Source of the DNA: Chloroflexota bacterium
Lineage (GTDB): Bacteria > Chloroflexota > Dehalococcoidia > UBA2979
NCBI GenBank assembly: GCA_009391845.1
Contig: QWJG01000006.1
Coordinates: 1 to 52,832, forward strand
Direction of reading: 5' to 3'
Length of the DNA stretch: 52,832 nt
The position numbers and the translations under genes are program-made. The notes below the pieces were generated by a model that saw only the letters and a list, made by a program, of their open reading frames with translations, did no database searches and was not told the DNA's origin. How positions within the stretch are numbered: the stretch's first letter is position 1; the number at the start of each line of letters is the position of its first letter. Shown here in pieces: positions 1 to 10,995 of this stretch.

Positions 1-123
1 AGTCGCGGCCGCCGGGGCCGCCTGCGGCGGAGCCGCTTCAGCGGCTGCCGGTGGTGCGGCCTCAGGGGCCGGCACGGCGGGAACTGCCTCGGCGGGCGCG
101 TCTGGTTGCTGGTCTTGGGTCAT
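1..123 (-). CDS. rpsE: 30S ribosomal protein uS5 (N-terminal part, cut by window edge)
   Basis: Only the first 41 codons are inside the window. They start [13 protein letters not shown] and run into an Ala/Pro/Glu-rich stretch with no globular sequence yet, so the assignment rests on position: the gene directly after rplR in spc operons is rpsE. Its ATG overlaps the rplR stop codon by one base (TAATG), which implies translational coupling. The low-complexity N-terminal extension is long for uS5 and resembles the tails on uS17, uL3, bS6 and bL9 in this window. The conserved core lies beyond position 1, so identity is inferred rather than seen. Confidence 0.72.
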   Translation of the reverse strand, partial: MTQDQQPDAPAEAVPAVPAPEAAPPAAAEAAPPQAAPAAAT

Positions 124-485
124 TAGAACTCCAGGCCCTCTTCACGAGCGGCGTCGGCGAGTGCCTGTACGCGACCGGCGTACCGGAATCCGCCACGATC
201 GAAGACGATCGCGCCGACACCGGCTGCCTTGGCTCGCTGGGCGACGAGCTGCCCCACGCTCTTGGCGCGGTCGCTCTTCGTCCCATCTGCAGTGCGCAGC
301 GAAGCTTCCACATCCGACGCCTGCGCGACCGTGCGGCCGGCATCATCGTCGATGAGCTGCGCGTAGATGTGCTGGTTCGACCGGAACACCGCGAGACGCG
401 GCCGTTCCGAGGTACCTCGTAGTTGCTTGCGGACGCGGGTGTGCCGGCGGATGCGGGCAGCGCGCGAGGTCTTCGTGTTCGCCAT
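123..485 (-). CDS. rplR: 50S ribosomal protein uL18
   Basis: A 120-residue protein, normal length for uL18, which binds 5S rRNA with uL5 and uL25 at the central protuberance. The N-terminus [20 protein letters not shown] is basic, followed by the family core [16 protein letters not shown] and the C-terminal [20 protein letters not shown]. The frame stays open further upstream, but the extra residues are the shadow of rplF, so the ATG at 485 just after the rplF stop is taken. It sits 4 bases after rplF and overlaps rpsE by one base, in the usual spc order. Confidence 0.97.
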   Translation of the reverse strand: MANTKTSRAARIRRHTRVRKQLRGTSERPRLAVFRSNQHIYAQLIDDDAGRTVAQASDVEASLRTADGTKSDRAKSVGQLVAQRAKAAGVGAIVFDRGGFRYAGRVQALADAAREEGLEF

Positions 486-489
486 GCCG

Positions 490-1026
490 CTACACCCTTG
501 CCTTTCCGGCCTTCTGCCGGACGTACTCACCCACGTAGCGCACACCCTTGCCGTGGTACGGCTCCGGCGGGCGCGTGCGTCGCACCAGCGCTGCCTGCTG
601 GCCAACGACCTGCTTGTCGATGCCGTTGACGTGCACCAGTGTCGGCGTCTCCACCTCGAATTGTGCGCCGTCCAGCGGGGCGATCTCCACCGGGTGGGAG
701 TAGCCAACGTTGAGCACCAGCGTCTGCCCCTGCAGCGATGCGCGATAACCGGTGCCGCGCAGTTCCAGCGACTTGCGGAAGCCGTCGGTCACGCCGATCA
801 CCATGTTGGCGAGCAGCGCCCGGGTCAGTCCGTGCAGCGCGCGGTGCTCCGGCGCATCGGACGGACGGGTGACCACCAGCTCGGAGTCAGCCTGCGACAC
901 CGTGATCGCGGGATGAACCTCGATCTGGAGTTCGCCCTTCGGCCCTTTGACCGCGCAGCGTTGACCGGCGAGCGTCACAGCGACGCCGTTGGGAACGGGT
1001 ACAGGGGACTTGCCGACGCGCGACAT
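490..1026 (-). CDS. rplF: 50S ribosomal protein uL6
   Basis: A 178-residue protein of standard uL6 length. It starts [15 protein letters not shown] and ends with the conserved segment [20 protein letters not shown], the second of the two repeated uL6 folds that contact the sarcin-ricin loop region. The gene lies 11 bases after rpsH and 4 bases before rplR in spc-operon order. Nothing unusual is seen in length or key segments. Confidence 0.97.
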   Translation of the reverse strand: MSRVGKSPVPVPNGVAVTLAGQRCAVKGPKGELQIEVHPAITVSQADSELVVTRPSDAPEHRALHGLTRALLANMVIGVTDGFRKSLELRGTGYRASLQGQTLVLNVGYSHPVEIAPLDGAQFEVETPTLVHVNGIDKQVVGQQAALVRRTRPPEPYHGKGVRYVGEYVRQKAGKARV

Positions 1027-1037
1027 GCTTCGATCTC

Positions 1038-1436
1038 CTACCAGACGTAACAGAGCACTTCGCCGCCGATTTTGCGACGCCAGGCCTCGCGGCCGGACAT
1101 CACACCCTGCGACGTGCTCATGACGGCGACCCCAAGGCCACCAAAGACACGTGGAATCTCTTGCTTGTTGACGTACACGCGCAGCCCGGGGCGGGAGACC
1201 CGGCGGATTCCGGAAAGCAGCGCCTTCCGGTCTTCGCCGTAGGTGATCTCCAGTTCCAGGAACTTCCGCGGTCCATCCTCGACCTCTTGGAGGCCGCGGA
1301 TGAATCCCTCTTCGTGCAGCACGCCAGCAACGGCGCGCTTGGCGTTCGAAGCGGGAATCCGCACGCTCTCGTGGCGCGCGGAAGCCGCATTGCGGATACG
1401 CGTGAACATGTCTGCCATCGGGTCCGACATCGTCAT
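1038..1436 (-). CDS. rpsH: 30S ribosomal protein uS8
   Basis: A 132-residue protein of normal uS8 length; the family binds 16S helix 21 and in enterobacteria represses the spc operon. Visible hallmarks are MSDPMADMFTRIRNA at the N-terminus, the middle segment VYVNKQEIPRVFGGLG, and the C-terminal STSQGVMSGREAWRRKIGGE. Two in-frame ATG codons (MTMSDP) are possible starts; the first, at 1436, is used. It follows rplE by only 37 bases, so the rpsN (uS14) gene commonly found between them is absent here. Confidence 0.97.
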   Translation of the reverse strand: MTMSDPMADMFTRIRNAASARHESVRIPASNAKRAVAGVLHEEGFIRGLQEVEDGPRKFLELEITYGEDRKALLSGIRRVSRPGLRVYVNKQEIPRVFGGLGVAVMSTSQGVMSGREAWRRKIGGEVLCYVW

Positions 1437-1473
1437 CTGTGTTGTCCCCTGCCTTCCGTTCCTCGGGGTCCGC

Positions 1474-2043
1474 CTATTGGCGGAACGGCATCCCGAGCAG
1501 CTCCAGCAGCCGCTTGCCCTCTTCGTCGGTTTTTGCGGTGGTCACAATGTTGACCTGCAACCCGCGTACCCGATCGACGTTGTCGAAGCTGACCTCTGGA
1601 AAGATCAGCTGTTCGGTCAGTCCCAGGGAGTAGTTGCCGTGGCCATCAAAGGCGTTGGGCGGTACCCCCCGGAAGTCACGCACACGCGGCAGCGCCGCGG
1701 TCACGAGACGGTCGTAGAACTCCCACATCCGCTTGCCGCGCATGGTGAGGGAAAGACCAATCGGGTTTCCCTCGCGCAGCTTGAAGTTGGAGATCGCCAG
1801 CCGGGCGCGCCGTACATACGGGCGCTGGCCGGTGATCGCCATCAGATCGCGCGTCGCGGAATCAATCGCGTTCGCATTGTCCAGCGCCTCGCCGAGGCCG
1901 ATGTTCACCGCAATCTTGGTGAACGTTGGCACCTGCATCGGGTTCGCGTAGCTGAACTCGCGCATCAGTTGCGGCGCGATCTCTTCGCGATGCTTGACCC
2001 GCATGCGCGGTTCGATCATTGGGGTTGCGGTCTCGGTCGTCAT
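1474..2043 (-). CDS. rplE: 50S ribosomal protein uL5
   Basis: A 189-residue uL5, which binds 5S rRNA in the central protuberance. Recognisable segments are TKIAVNIGLGEALDN, RRARLAISNFKLREGNPIG and the C-terminal FPEVSFDNVDRVRGLQVNIV. The open frame extends upstream into rplX, but that part reads as an out-of-frame shadow, so the ATG at 2043, 10 bases after the rplX stop, is chosen. The N-terminus carries about ten extra residues (MTTETATPMI) before the usual start region. Gene order rplX-rplE-rpsH skips rpsN. Confidence 0.96.
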   Translation of the reverse strand: MTTETATPMIEPRMRVKHREEIAPQLMREFSYANPMQVPTFTKIAVNIGLGEALDNANAIDSATRDLMAITGQRPYVRRARLAISNFKLREGNPIGLSLTMRGKRMWEFYDRLVTAALPRVRDFRGVPPNAFDGHGNYSLGLTEQLIFPEVSFDNVDRVRGLQVNIVTTAKTDEEGKRLLELLGMPFRQ

Positions 2044-2053
2044 CTCGCTCGTC

Positions 2054-2371
2054 CTAGTCGATCGCTTCGTTACAGCGCTTGCAGAAGCGAACCTTGCGAC
2101 CGTCATCCAGGCTACGGAAGCCCACGCGGGTCGCTCGATCGCAGTTGGTGCACACCAGCGCGAGGTTGGAGGCATGAATGGGTGCCTCCATCTCGATGAT
2201 GCCGCCGGGGTCCTGCGGTGAACTCCCGCGACGGTGTCGCTTCACGATGTTCACACCGGAGACGATCGCACGGCCCCTGGTCGGTGAGACGCCGCGCACG
2301 TCACCGCGACGACCGCGGTCACGGCCATGCAGCACCTGCACCGTGTCGTTTCGCTTGATCTTCGCTGCCAT
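2054..2371 (-). CDS. rplX: 50S ribosomal protein uL24
   Basis: A 105-residue uL24, an assembly initiator protein near the exit tunnel. The KOW-type N-terminal part reads KIKRNDTVQVLHGRDRGRRG. The C-terminal half keeps two CxxC pairs (CTNC and CKRC), the zinc-ribbon variant of the family. It lies 2 bases after rplN and 10 bases before rplE. Length and order are standard. Confidence 0.97.
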   Translation of the reverse strand: MAAKIKRNDTVQVLHGRDRGRRGDVRGVSPTRGRAIVSGVNIVKRHRRGSSPQDPGGIIEMEAPIHASNLALVCTNCDRATRVGFRSLDDGRKVRFCKRCNEAID

Positions 2372-2373
2372 CG

Positions 2374-2742
2374 CTACAACACCTCCGGCGCGAGCGAAAT
2401 AATCTTCATGAACTGGCGGTCACGCAGCTCACGGGCCACCGGCCCGAAGATGCGGGTACCGCGCGGGTTGCCATCGACGTCGGTGATCACCGCCGCGTTC
2501 TCGTCGAAGCGGATGATCGATCCGTCCGGGCGTCGCACCGGCTGGCGCGTGCGCACGATCACCGCGCGCACGACGTCGCCCTTGCGGACGGCGCTGTTTG
2601 GCTGCGCCTCTTTCACGGTCGCCACGATCGAGTCACCGACCCGTGCGTAGCGACGACGAGTCCCACCAAGCACGCGGATGCAGAGCACCTCGCGCGCGCC
2701 GCTGTTATCGGCCACTGCAACCCGTGATTCCTGCTGAATCAT
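2374..2742 (-). CDS. rplN: 50S ribosomal protein uL14
   Basis: A 122-residue uL14, the exact usual length. The start [19 protein letters not shown] and the segments [12 protein letters not shown] and [14 protein letters not shown] are canonical. uL14 sits at the subunit interface beside uL19. It is tightly packed between rpsQ (2 bases) and rplX (2 bases), so it is part of one transcript. Confidence 0.98.
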   Translation of the reverse strand: MIQQESRVAVADNSGAREVLCIRVLGGTRRRYARVGDSIVATVKEAQPNSAVRKGDVVRAVIVRTRQPVRRPDGSIIRFDENAAVITDVDGNPRGTRIFGPVARELRDRQFMKIISLAPEVL

Positions 2743-2744
2743 CG

Positions 2745-3230
2745 CTACTCGGCCTTCTGCTCATCTGCGGTCGGCTCGGCAGCCGGCTCGGTCACTGCGT
2801 CAGCGACGGGCGCTTCAACGACGGGCGCTTCAGCGGCGGGTGCTTCGGCAACGGGCGACTCGCCGGCGGCCTCGGCGGCTGCTGCTTCATCGGCCGCGGC
2901 GTTGGTGGCGCTGCGCTGCACTTCCTCGACGAGTTCCTGGCCGATCGCTTCCGGCGCCACGTCGGCGACGGCACGTTCGGTCAGCACCTCGACCAGGCGC
3001 CAGCGCTTCAGCTTGCTGATCGGCCGGCACTCTTCGATACGCACGAGGTCGCCACGGGTGGCCTCGTTGTTCGGGTCGTGTACGTGGTACTTCTTCGTCC
3101 GCCGGATCACCTTGCGGTAGATGCGGTGACGGGCGGCTCGTTCGATCTCGACCACGACGGTCTGATCGTTGATGTCAGACACCACGGTGCCGACACGAGC
3201 CTTGCGGTTGACCGCCTGCTCTTGGGTCAT
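2745..3230 (-). CDS. rpsQ: 30S ribosomal protein uS17 with long acidic tail
   Basis: A 161-residue protein whose first ~88 residues are uS17 ([20 protein letters not shown], then [18 protein letters not shown] and [18 protein letters not shown]), the early-assembling OB-fold 16S rRNA binder. The remaining ~70 residues are an Ala/Glu/Val/Pro-rich low-complexity tail with repeated [17 protein letters not shown] units. A normal uS17 has about 85-90 residues, so the tail nearly doubles the protein. The stop codon falls in clean sequence 2 bases before rplN and the frame is intact, so this looks like a real extension and not a frameshift. Confidence 0.96.
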   Translation of the reverse strand: MTQEQAVNRKARVGTVVSDINDQTVVVEIERAARHRIYRKVIRRTKKYHVHDPNNEATRGDLVRIEECRPISKLKRWRLVEVLTERAVADVAPEAIGQELVEEVQRSATNAAADEAAAAEAAGESPVAEAPAAEAPVVEAPVADAVTEPAAEPTADEQKAE

Positions 3231-3239
3231 AGCGGTCTC

Positions 3240-3470
3240 CTACCCCTCGTTCTTCTGTGCGTCGACGGCGGCCAGGATCGCGCGCTCCTTGAGCAGCGTC
3301 TTGATCCGGGCGATTCGTCGACGCGCGGCGCCCACCTGCGAGACGTTGGCCAACTGGCGCGTCGCGGCCTGAAAGCGGAGGTTGAACAGCGCCTGGTGCG
3401 CCTCTTCCAGCTCCGCGGTCAGCTCCGCATCGGTGCGGGCGCGCAGTTCAACTGCTTGTGGGGACGCCAC
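3240..3470 (-). CDS. rpmC: 50S ribosomal protein uL29
   Basis: A 76-residue uL29, slightly longer than the usual ~65. The family signature is seen in ELTAELEEAHQALFNLRFQA followed by ATRQLANVSQVGAARRRIAR. uL29 lies near the peptide exit and contacts SRP and trigger factor. Its start overlaps the rplP stop by one base (TAGTG/TAATG-type junction at 3470), so the two are probably translationally coupled. Confidence 0.97.
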   Translation of the reverse strand: MASPQAVELRARTDAELTAELEEAHQALFNLRFQAATRQLANVSQVGAARRRIARIKTLLKERAILAAVDAQKNEG

Positions 3471-3886
3471 TAGAACGCCTCCTCGCGGGTGATGATTCGC
3501 GTCTTCACGGGCAGCTTGTGGTGGGCGCGGCGGAACGCTTCGCGCGCGGCGTCCTCAGGCACGCCGGCGACCTCGAAGATCACGCGACCACGCTTGACCA
3601 CGGCGACCCAACGATCGGTGGCGCCCTTACCTTTACCCATGCGCACTTCGACCGGCTTCTTGGTGACCGGCTTGTCCGGGAAAATCCGGATCCAGACCTT
3701 GCCGCCGCGCTTCAACGATCCGGTGATCGCACGTCGTGCGGCCTCGATCTGGCGGGCATCGATCCAGGCAGTCGTTTGCGCTTGCAGGCCGAACTCGCCG
3801 AAAGCGACGGCGTTGCCGGTCTGCGCGGCACCGCGGCGCTTGCCGCGGAACTGCTTTCGATATTTGGTCCGTCGTGGCATCAACAT
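3470..3886 (-). CDS. rplP: 50S ribosomal protein uL16
   Basis: A 138-residue uL16, the protein that lines the tRNA corridor near the A site. Hallmarks are [17 protein letters not shown] at the start, FGEFGLQA, and the C-terminal [20 protein letters not shown]. The annotated start gives MLMPRR; the second ATG, two codons later, is the more typical uL16 start and equally possible. It lies 6 bases after rpsC. Confidence 0.97.
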   Translation of the reverse strand: MLMPRRTKYRKQFRGKRRGAAQTGNAVAFGEFGLQAQTTAWIDARQIEAARRAITGSLKRGGKVWIRIFPDKPVTKKPVEVRMGKGKGATDRWVAVVKRGRVIFEVAGVPEDAAREAFRRAHHKLPVKTRIITREEAF

Positions 3887-3892
3887 GGCGAG

Positions 3893-4561
3893 CTACTCCG
3901 AACCTTCAACGGTAATCAGGCTCAGCGGGTTCGACTCCGGCGTGACGTCGCCCTTGTAAATCCAGCACTTCACGCCGATGACGCCGAACGATGTCCGCGC
4001 TTCGGCGAGGCCGAAGTCGATGTCCGCGCGCAGCGTGTGCAACGGCACGCGGCCCTGCATCTCCTGCTCCACCCGCGACATCTCGGAACCGCCGAGGCGG
4101 CCGCCGATCTTCACGCGACAACCGAGGGCGCCGCGCTGCATCGTGCGCTGCACGCCCTGCTTCATCGCACGGCGGAAGGCGACACGGCGCTCGAGCTGAT
4201 CCGCGACGGAGCGCGCCACCAGGTAGGCGTCCAGCTCCGGCACGCGAATCTCTTCGATGTTGAGGCGAATCCGCTTGTCGGTGGAGTTCTGCAGCAGCGT
4301 GCGCAGCATCTCCGCGTTCTGACCGCCGCGTCCGATGACGATACCGGGCTTGGCGGTCTTCACGGTCATGGTGATCTGGTTGGCATTGCGGTCGATCAGG
4401 ATCTGCGACACACCGGCGTCCGGCAGCGCGTCCAGGATCACTTTGCGCAGCTTCAGATCCTCGGCGACGAGGCCGGCGTATCCGCGTTCGGCGAACCACT
4501 TGGACTGCCAGTCCTTGTAGACACCGACACGGAAGCCGTAGGGATGAACTTTACGACCCAT
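3893..4561 (-). CDS. rpsC: 30S ribosomal protein uS3
   Basis: A 222-residue uS3 of normal length. The type II KH domain is seen around residues 40-110 with the GXXG loop in GIVIGRGGQNAEML, and the C-terminal domain contains GALGCRVKIGGRLGG. uS3 lies at the mRNA entry channel and contributes to helicase activity. Its ATG overlaps the rplV stop by one base (TAATG at 4561), which suggests coupled translation. Confidence 0.98.
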   Translation of the reverse strand: MGRKVHPYGFRVGVYKDWQSKWFAERGYAGLVAEDLKLRKVILDALPDAGVSQILIDRNANQITMTVKTAKPGIVIGRGGQNAEMLRTLLQNSTDKRIRLNIEEIRVPELDAYLVARSVADQLERRVAFRRAMKQGVQRTMQRGALGCRVKIGGRLGGSEMSRVEQEMQGRVPLHTLRADIDFGLAEARTSFGVIGVKCWIYKGDVTPESNPLSLITVEGSE

Positions 4562-4902
4562 TAGTAGTACTCATCCCCTTCGACCACGACCTCAATGTGC
4601 GAGAAGCGCTTCAGGCGCGGCGCCACGCGTCCGCGTGATCGTGCCTTGAACCGCTTCAGCATCCGTCCGTCACCTGCGATTGCTCGCTTGATGATCAGCG
4701 CGTCCGGATTGAGATCGAAATTGTTCTCCGCGTTCGCCGCAGCGGAACGCACCACCTTGTGCACCATCCGCGCCGACGGCGCGGGCAGGAACTCGAGGAG
4801 CGCGAGCGCCTCGGCGACCGGCATCCCCTCGATTTGAGCGAGGACCAGCCGCACCTTCTGCGGTGAGACTGGCTGATCGGTGGCGAGCGCTCTGACTTCC
4901 AT
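4561..4902 (-). CDS. rplV: 50S ribosomal protein uL22
   Basis: A 113-residue uL22. Typical segments are SPQKVRLVLAQIEGMPVAEA, KVVRSAAANAENNFDL and the C-terminal hairpin region AGDGRMLKRFKARSRGRVAP, which lines the exit tunnel. The ATG follows rpsS by 30 bases. No insertion is seen in the tunnel loop where macrolide-resistance changes occur in other bacteria. Confidence 0.98.
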   Translation of the reverse strand: MEVRALATDQPVSPQKVRLVLAQIEGMPVAEALALLEFLPAPSARMVHKVVRSAAANAENNFDLNPDALIIKRAIAGDGRMLKRFKARSRGRVAPRLKRFSHIEVVVEGDEYY

Positions 4903-4932
4903 CGGTATTTCCTGCAGTCCTTGTCCAGCGCG

Positions 4933-5217
4933 CTAGCGCGCGCGGGAGATAGCTTCCGAGCGCCCGCGGTGACCGCGGAACGTCCGCGTGAACGCGAACT
5001 CGCCGAGCTTGTGACCAACCATGTTTTCCGTGCAGAACACCGGGATGTGGCGACGACCGTCGTGAACGGCGATCGTCAGCCCAACCATCTCCGGAAGGAT
5101 CGTGGACGCACGCGACCACGTCCGGATCACTTCCTTGCGGGTCGCTGCCTGTGCTTCGAGCACCTTCCGCATCAGCTTCGGATGCACGAAGGGGCCCTTT
5201 TTCGTCGAACGGGACAT
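4933..5217 (-). CDS. rpsS: 30S ribosomal protein uS19
   Basis: A 94-residue uS19. The start [19 protein letters not shown] and the segments [20 protein letters not shown] and [17 protein letters not shown] are canonical. uS19 binds 16S rRNA with uS13 in the head. An A/G-rich ribosome binding site (GGAGG) precedes the ATG on the minus strand. The gene lies 9 bases after rplB in S10-operon order. Confidence 0.98.
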   Translation of the reverse strand: MSRSTKKGPFVHPKLMRKVLEAQAATRKEVIRTWSRASTILPEMVGLTIAVHDGRRHIPVFCTENMVGHKLGEFAFTRTFRGHRGRSEAISRAR

Positions 5218-5226
5218 CCGAGCCTC

Positions 5227-6060
5227 CTACCGACGACCCTGGCCGCGACGGCGCACGATGTATTTGTCCGTGCGCTTGTTGCGGCGGGTGCGGAATCCCA
5301 GTGCGGGCTTGCCCCACGGTGTTTTCGGTCCCGGCATACCAACGGGGGCCTTGCCCTCGCCGCCGCCGTGCGGGTGATCTACGGGGTTCATCGCGGAACC
5401 ACGCACCGACGGTCGGCGACCACGGTGCCGGTTACGTCCGGCCTTACCCAACTTGACCTGGCTGTGCTCCGCGTTCCCAACGGTGCCGATGGTCGCGAGG
5501 CAGGCTTCCGCCACCTGGCGCATCTCGCCGGAGGGCATGCGCAGCAGCGCGTAACCCTGGTCGCGGGCCATCAAGCGGATGTTCGCGCCGGCGGAACGGC
5601 CAAGCTGGCCACCACGTCCGGGCTGCAACTCCACGTTATGCACAGGCGTACCTGTCGGGATGATCGACAGCGGCAGCGCGTTGCCGACCGCGACCGGCGC
5701 TTCCGGCCCGGCGACGATGTTCGCATCCACTTTCAGCCCATCCGGGGCCAGGATGTACCGCTTGTCGCCGTCGGCGTAGAAGATCAACGCCAGGCGCGCG
5801 CTGCGGTTGGGGTCGTACTCGATCGCGGCGACGCGACCGGGCACGCCGATCTTGTCGCGCTTGAAGTCAACGATACGGATGTGGCGCTTGTGACCACCAC
5901 CACGGCGACGGACGCTGATCCGACCCTGGCTGCGGCCGGAACTTCGCTTCTTGGCGACCAGCAGCCGCTTCTCGGGCTTCTTCTTGGTCAGCTCTTCGAA
6001 GGTGTAGCCGGACGCATTACGACGGCCGGGCGAGGTGGGGCGGAAGTTTCGGATTGGCAT
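5227..6060 (-). CDS. rplB: 50S ribosomal protein uL2
   Basis: A 277-residue uL2 of normal length, required for peptidyl transferase centre formation. The highly conserved C-terminal motif [15 protein letters not shown], which includes the invariant His, is present, as are [18 protein letters not shown] and [13 protein letters not shown]. The gene sits 2 bases after rplW and 9 bases before rpsS. No anomaly is seen. Confidence 0.98.
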   Translation of the reverse strand: MPIRNFRPTSPGRRNASGYTFEELTKKKPEKRLLVAKKRSSGRSQGRISVRRRGGGHKRHIRIVDFKRDKIGVPGRVAAIEYDPNRSARLALIFYADGDKRYILAPDGLKVDANIVAGPEAPVAVGNALPLSIIPTGTPVHNVELQPGRGGQLGRSAGANIRLMARDQGYALLRMPSGEMRQVAEACLATIGTVGNAEHSQVKLGKAGRNRHRGRRPSVRGSAMNPVDHPHGGGEGKAPVGMPGPKTPWGKPALGFRTRRNKRTDKYIVRRRGQGRR

Positions 6061-6062
6061 GA

Positions 6063-6365
6063 CTAGACGCCCTCGAAGAATTCAATTTGATCGCCGGGCG
6101 CGACGGTCACAATGGCCTTCTTGTACGTCGGCGGGTTGCCGTCACGACGGCCGTTCCGCGAGCGCGGCCGGCGGCCACGCTCGTTCGAGGTGTTCACCGC
6201 CAGCACCTTCACGTCGAAGGCCTTTTCAACGGCTGCTTTGATCTGATGCTTGTTCGCGGCCGGCATCACTTCGAACACGTACTTGCCCTGTGCGGACAGC
6301 ATCGTGCTCTTCTCCGTGACCACCGGGCGCCGCAGCACCTCGTAGGGATGGATCGGCTTCGACAT
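6063..6365 (-). CDS. rplW: 50S ribosomal protein uL23
   Basis: A 100-residue uL23, the exit-site docking protein for trigger factor and SRP. Recognised by [18 protein letters not shown], the segment [20 protein letters not shown] and the basic loop rich in Arg and Gly. It directly abuts rplD with no gap and lies 2 bases before rplB. Standard for the S10 operon. Confidence 0.97.
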   Translation of the reverse strand: MSKPIHPYEVLRRPVVTEKSTMLSAQGKYVFEVMPAANKHQIKAAVEKAFDVKVLAVNTSNERGRRPRSRNGRRDGNPPTYKKAIVTVAPGDQIEFFEGV

Positions 6366-7028
6366 CTACGCCTCCATCGCGACGGGCGAGCGACCGCTCG
6401 CGCGCTCGCCGCCCCAGAGGGCTTCGATGCGGCGGATGGCGTCCACCGTGACCAGCATCGTGCCGTGGGCCAGCATGTCGGCCACGTTCAACGTGTCCGC
6501 AGGGGTGACATCCGCGCCCGGCAGGTTCCGCGCGGAGCGCAGCACCATCGAGTCCGAGGTGCCAGTCACGATCAGCACCGATCGACCAGCCTCGGCAGCG
6601 GCCAGCACGCCAGCCATCTTCTGCGTCGACGGCTGATCGAAGCCAAAGTCGCTCAGCACCCGCAGCCGACCTTCGGCCACCCGCGAGGAGAGCACCGAAC
6701 GGATCGCCAGCCGGCGCATGCGCTTCGGCAGCTTCTGCACGTAGGAGCGCTGGTGCGGGCCGAAGGCCACGCCACCGCCACGACGGATCGGCGAGTTTGC
6801 CGAGCCGACGCGCGCCATGCCGAGGCCCTTCTGGCGACGCAGCTTGCGCGTCGAACCATTCACCTCGCCACGGCTCTTCGTGTTGGCTGAACCACTGCGG
6901 CGCGCGGCAAGCTGCGCCAGCAGCGTCTGGTGTACGACCGGTTCGTTCGGCTCAATGCCGAACACCAGGTCGTCGGCGTCGATCTCTTCGACCGACTGCC
7001 CGGCGGCGTCGAAGACCTGCAACTTCAT
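6366..7028 (-). CDS. rplD: 50S ribosomal protein uL4
   Basis: A 220-residue uL4. The extended tunnel loop is visible as KLRRQKGLGMARVGSANSPI, followed by GGGVAFGPHQRSY. In enterobacteria uL4 represses its own operon; nothing in this sequence shows whether that applies here. Its ATG overlaps the rplC stop by four bases (ATGA), so translation is probably coupled. Confidence 0.97.
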   Translation of the reverse strand: MKLQVFDAAGQSVEEIDADDLVFGIEPNEPVVHQTLLAQLAARRSGSANTKSRGEVNGSTRKLRRQKGLGMARVGSANSPIRRGGGVAFGPHQRSYVQKLPKRMRRLAIRSVLSSRVAEGRLRVLSDFGFDQPSTQKMAGVLAAAEAGRSVLIVTGTSDSMVLRSARNLPGADVTPADTLNVADMLAHGTMLVTVDAIRRIEALWGGERASGRSPVAMEA

Positions 7029-7906
7029 GCGCCTGCCTCGTCCTTCGCTTCGTCCTCGGAAGGCGCGTCGTCCGCAGCGGCCTCGGCGGCCTCGGCGGCT
7101 GGTGCGTCCGCGGCGGCGCTCTCGTCCGTCGTCAGTTCGGCGGTGGCGGCCGCGGCGTCCAGTTCTGCCGCGTCATCGGCGACGAGTTCCGGCTCCTCGG
7201 CGAGCACCTGCTCCACCTCGGGGATTGAGAGCACGGGCGGCGCATAGTCAACGACCGCGCGCTTGCGTGCGACGGAGACGGCGACGATGCCATCACGCGG
7301 TCCCGGAACGGAACCTTCGATGAACAGCAACTGGCGGCCGGCGTCCACGTAGACCAGCAGGTGATTGACCTCGGTAGTCCGGCGGGCACCCATGTGGCCG
7401 CCCATTTTCTGGCCCTTCCACACGCGTCCGGGCGTCGTACCGGCGCCGATCGAACCGGGGGCGCGGTGACGGTCTGACTGACCGTGGGTCTTCGGGCCAC
7501 CTCGGAAGTTCCAGCGCTTCACAACGCCGGCGAAGCCGCGCCCCTTGGAGGTCGCGGTGACGTTCAGGTAAACACCGGGCTCGAACTGATCGACGTCCAG
7601 CGTCTGACCCAGCTCGAACGCGCCGATGTTGGTAACGCGGAACTCTTTCAGCTCGCTCAACACCTTACGCTCAAGGCCGGCGAGGCGCAGGTGACCGCGC
7701 TCCGGCTGCGTCAGGCGCTTGCGACGCCCCGGTGCCCCGACCTGGACGGCCTCGTAGCCGTCGCGATCGGAGGTCCGGATCTGGGTGACACGGTTGCCCA
7801 CCATCTCCAGCACCGTCACGCCACGGGCGCGACCGGCCCCGTCGTAGAGGGTCATCATCCCGACCTTGCGGCCGATTAGTCCAGGAAGTGCGGTTACGCT
7901 CGGCAT
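7025..7906 (-). CDS. rplC: 50S ribosomal protein uL3 with acidic C-terminal tail
   Basis: A 293-residue protein. The first ~215 residues are uL3: [20 protein letters not shown] at the N-terminus, [20 protein letters not shown] with the conserved Gln-loop region ([20 protein letters not shown]) near the peptidyl transferase centre. The last ~75 residues are an Ala/Glu/Asp-rich tail. A typical uL3 has about 205-215 residues, so this is a clear extension. The frame is clean to the stop codon that overlaps rplD. Confidence 0.97.
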   Translation of the reverse strand: MPSVTALPGLIGRKVGMMTLYDGAGRARGVTVLEMVGNRVTQIRTSDRDGYEAVQVGAPGRRKRLTQPERGHLRLAGLERKVLSELKEFRVTNIGAFELGQTLDVDQFEPGVYLNVTATSKGRGFAGVVKRWNFRGGPKTHGQSDRHRAPGSIGAGTTPGRVWKGQKMGGHMGARRTTEVNHLLVYVDAGRQLLFIEGSVPGPRDGIVAVSVARKRAVVDYAPPVLSIPEVEQVLAEEPELVADDAAELDAAAATAELTTDESAAADAPAAEAAEAAADDAPSEDEAKDEAGA

Positions 7907-7914
7907 GCCAGGCC

Positions 7915-8223
7915 CTACAGCTTGATCTCGATGTCGACACCGGACGGCAGTTGCAGCCGCATCAGCGTGTCGACGGTGCGAGACGTTGGTTCGAGGATGT
8001 CGATCAGACGCTTGTGCGTGCGCGTCTCGAACTGATCCCGCGAGTCCTTGTCGATGAACGGCGATCGGATCACCGTGTACTTCCGGATGCGTGTCGGCAA
8101 CGGGACCGGGCCCGCGACCACCGCACCGGTTCGCTCAGCGGACTCCACGATCTGCCGGGCAGATGCGTCGAGCACGCGATGATCGAAGGCGCGAAGCTTG
8201 ATTCGAATTCTCTGTTGTGACAT
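7915..8223 (-). CDS. rpsJ: 30S ribosomal protein uS10
   Basis: A 102-residue uS10 (also the antitermination factor NusE). Canonical segments are [41 protein letters not shown] and [19 protein letters not shown]. It is the first gene of the S10 block and lies 90 bases after fusA, with no tuf gene in between. That close spacing and the lack of an obvious promoter suggest one str-S10-spc transcript. Confidence 0.98.
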   Translation of the reverse strand: MSQQRIRIKLRAFDHRVLDASARQIVESAERTGAVVAGPVPLPTRIRKYTVIRSPFIDKDSRDQFETRTHKRLIDILEPTSRTVDTLMRLQLPSGVDIEIKL

Positions 8224-8313
8224 CGCTTCGTCGTCTCCAGCCGGTCTCCCGGCGCCTCCCCATCACGCCCCTCTGGGACGCAATGCGTATTGCTCATATC
8301 CCGCAGGCTGCGT

Positions 8314-10398
<2,085 letters not shown>

Positions 10399-10473
10399 CG
10401 GTTCCTCATGTCCACCGGCCCACAGCGTGGGCCAGCGCTCGTTCTAACTTCTCTTCGTTGCGTCCGTGAGTCC

Positions 10474-10490
10474 GGGGACGATCCGTCCCC
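10474..10490 (-). other. Small hairpin between rpsG and fusA
   Basis: GGGGACG at 10474-10480 pairs perfectly with CGTCCCC at 10484-10490 around a 3-base loop. It lies in the 127-base gap between the rpsG stop and the fusA start and has no following T-run on the minus strand. It could be a processing or partial attenuation site in the str transcript. Function is inferred only from position. Confidence 0.45.
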
Positions 10491-10525
10491 GCTCAAGCAG
10501 GGGCGGGCCTACCGGTTCAGTGGCG

Positions 10526-10993
10526 CTACCAGCGGTAGTGCACGAACGCGCGGTTCGCCTCCGCCATGCGGTGCACTTCTTCCTTGCGACGCACCGCATT
10601 TCCGGCATTGTTCGCGGCATCCAGCAGTTCGGATGCCAGCTTCTCGCCCATCGACCGGCCACCGCGGTTCCGCGCGGCCGTCAACAGCCAACGCAGCGCG
10701 AGCGCCTGGCGGCGCTCGCTGCGGATGTCGATCGGGACCTGGTAAGTCGTACCGCCGACGCGGCGCGGCTTGACCTCAATCACCGGGGTCACATTTCGAA
10801 CGGCTTGTTCGAAAATGTCGATACCCTGGCGACCGGATCGCTCTTCCACCTGCGCGAACGCGGTGTAAACCACGCGCTCGGCGGTGCTTTTCTTGCCGCT
10901 CACCATCACGCTGTTGATGAACTTCGCCACCAACCGCGAGTTGTAACGGGGATCCGGCGTGACCGGACGCTGGGGGGCCTGGTTACGCCGCAT
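10526..10993 (-). CDS. rpsG: 30S ribosomal protein uS7
   Basis: A 155-residue uS7, which nucleates 30S head assembly and contacts E-site tRNA. Family segments are PDPRYNSRLVAKFINSVMV, GTTYQVPIDIRSERRQALAL and the C-terminal MAEANRAFVHYRW. It follows rpsL by 2 bases. A 7-bp perfect inverted repeat (TTCGAAC/GTTCGAA, 10795-10813) lies inside the coding region. Confidence 0.98.
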   Translation of the reverse strand: MRRNQAPQRPVTPDPRYNSRLVAKFINSVMVSGKKSTAERVVYTAFAQVEERSGRQGIDIFEQAVRNVTPVIEVKPRRVGGTTYQVPIDIRSERRQALALRWLLTAARNRGGRSMGEKLASELLDAANNAGNAVRRKEEVHRMAEANRAFVHYRW

Positions 10994-10995
10994 TG

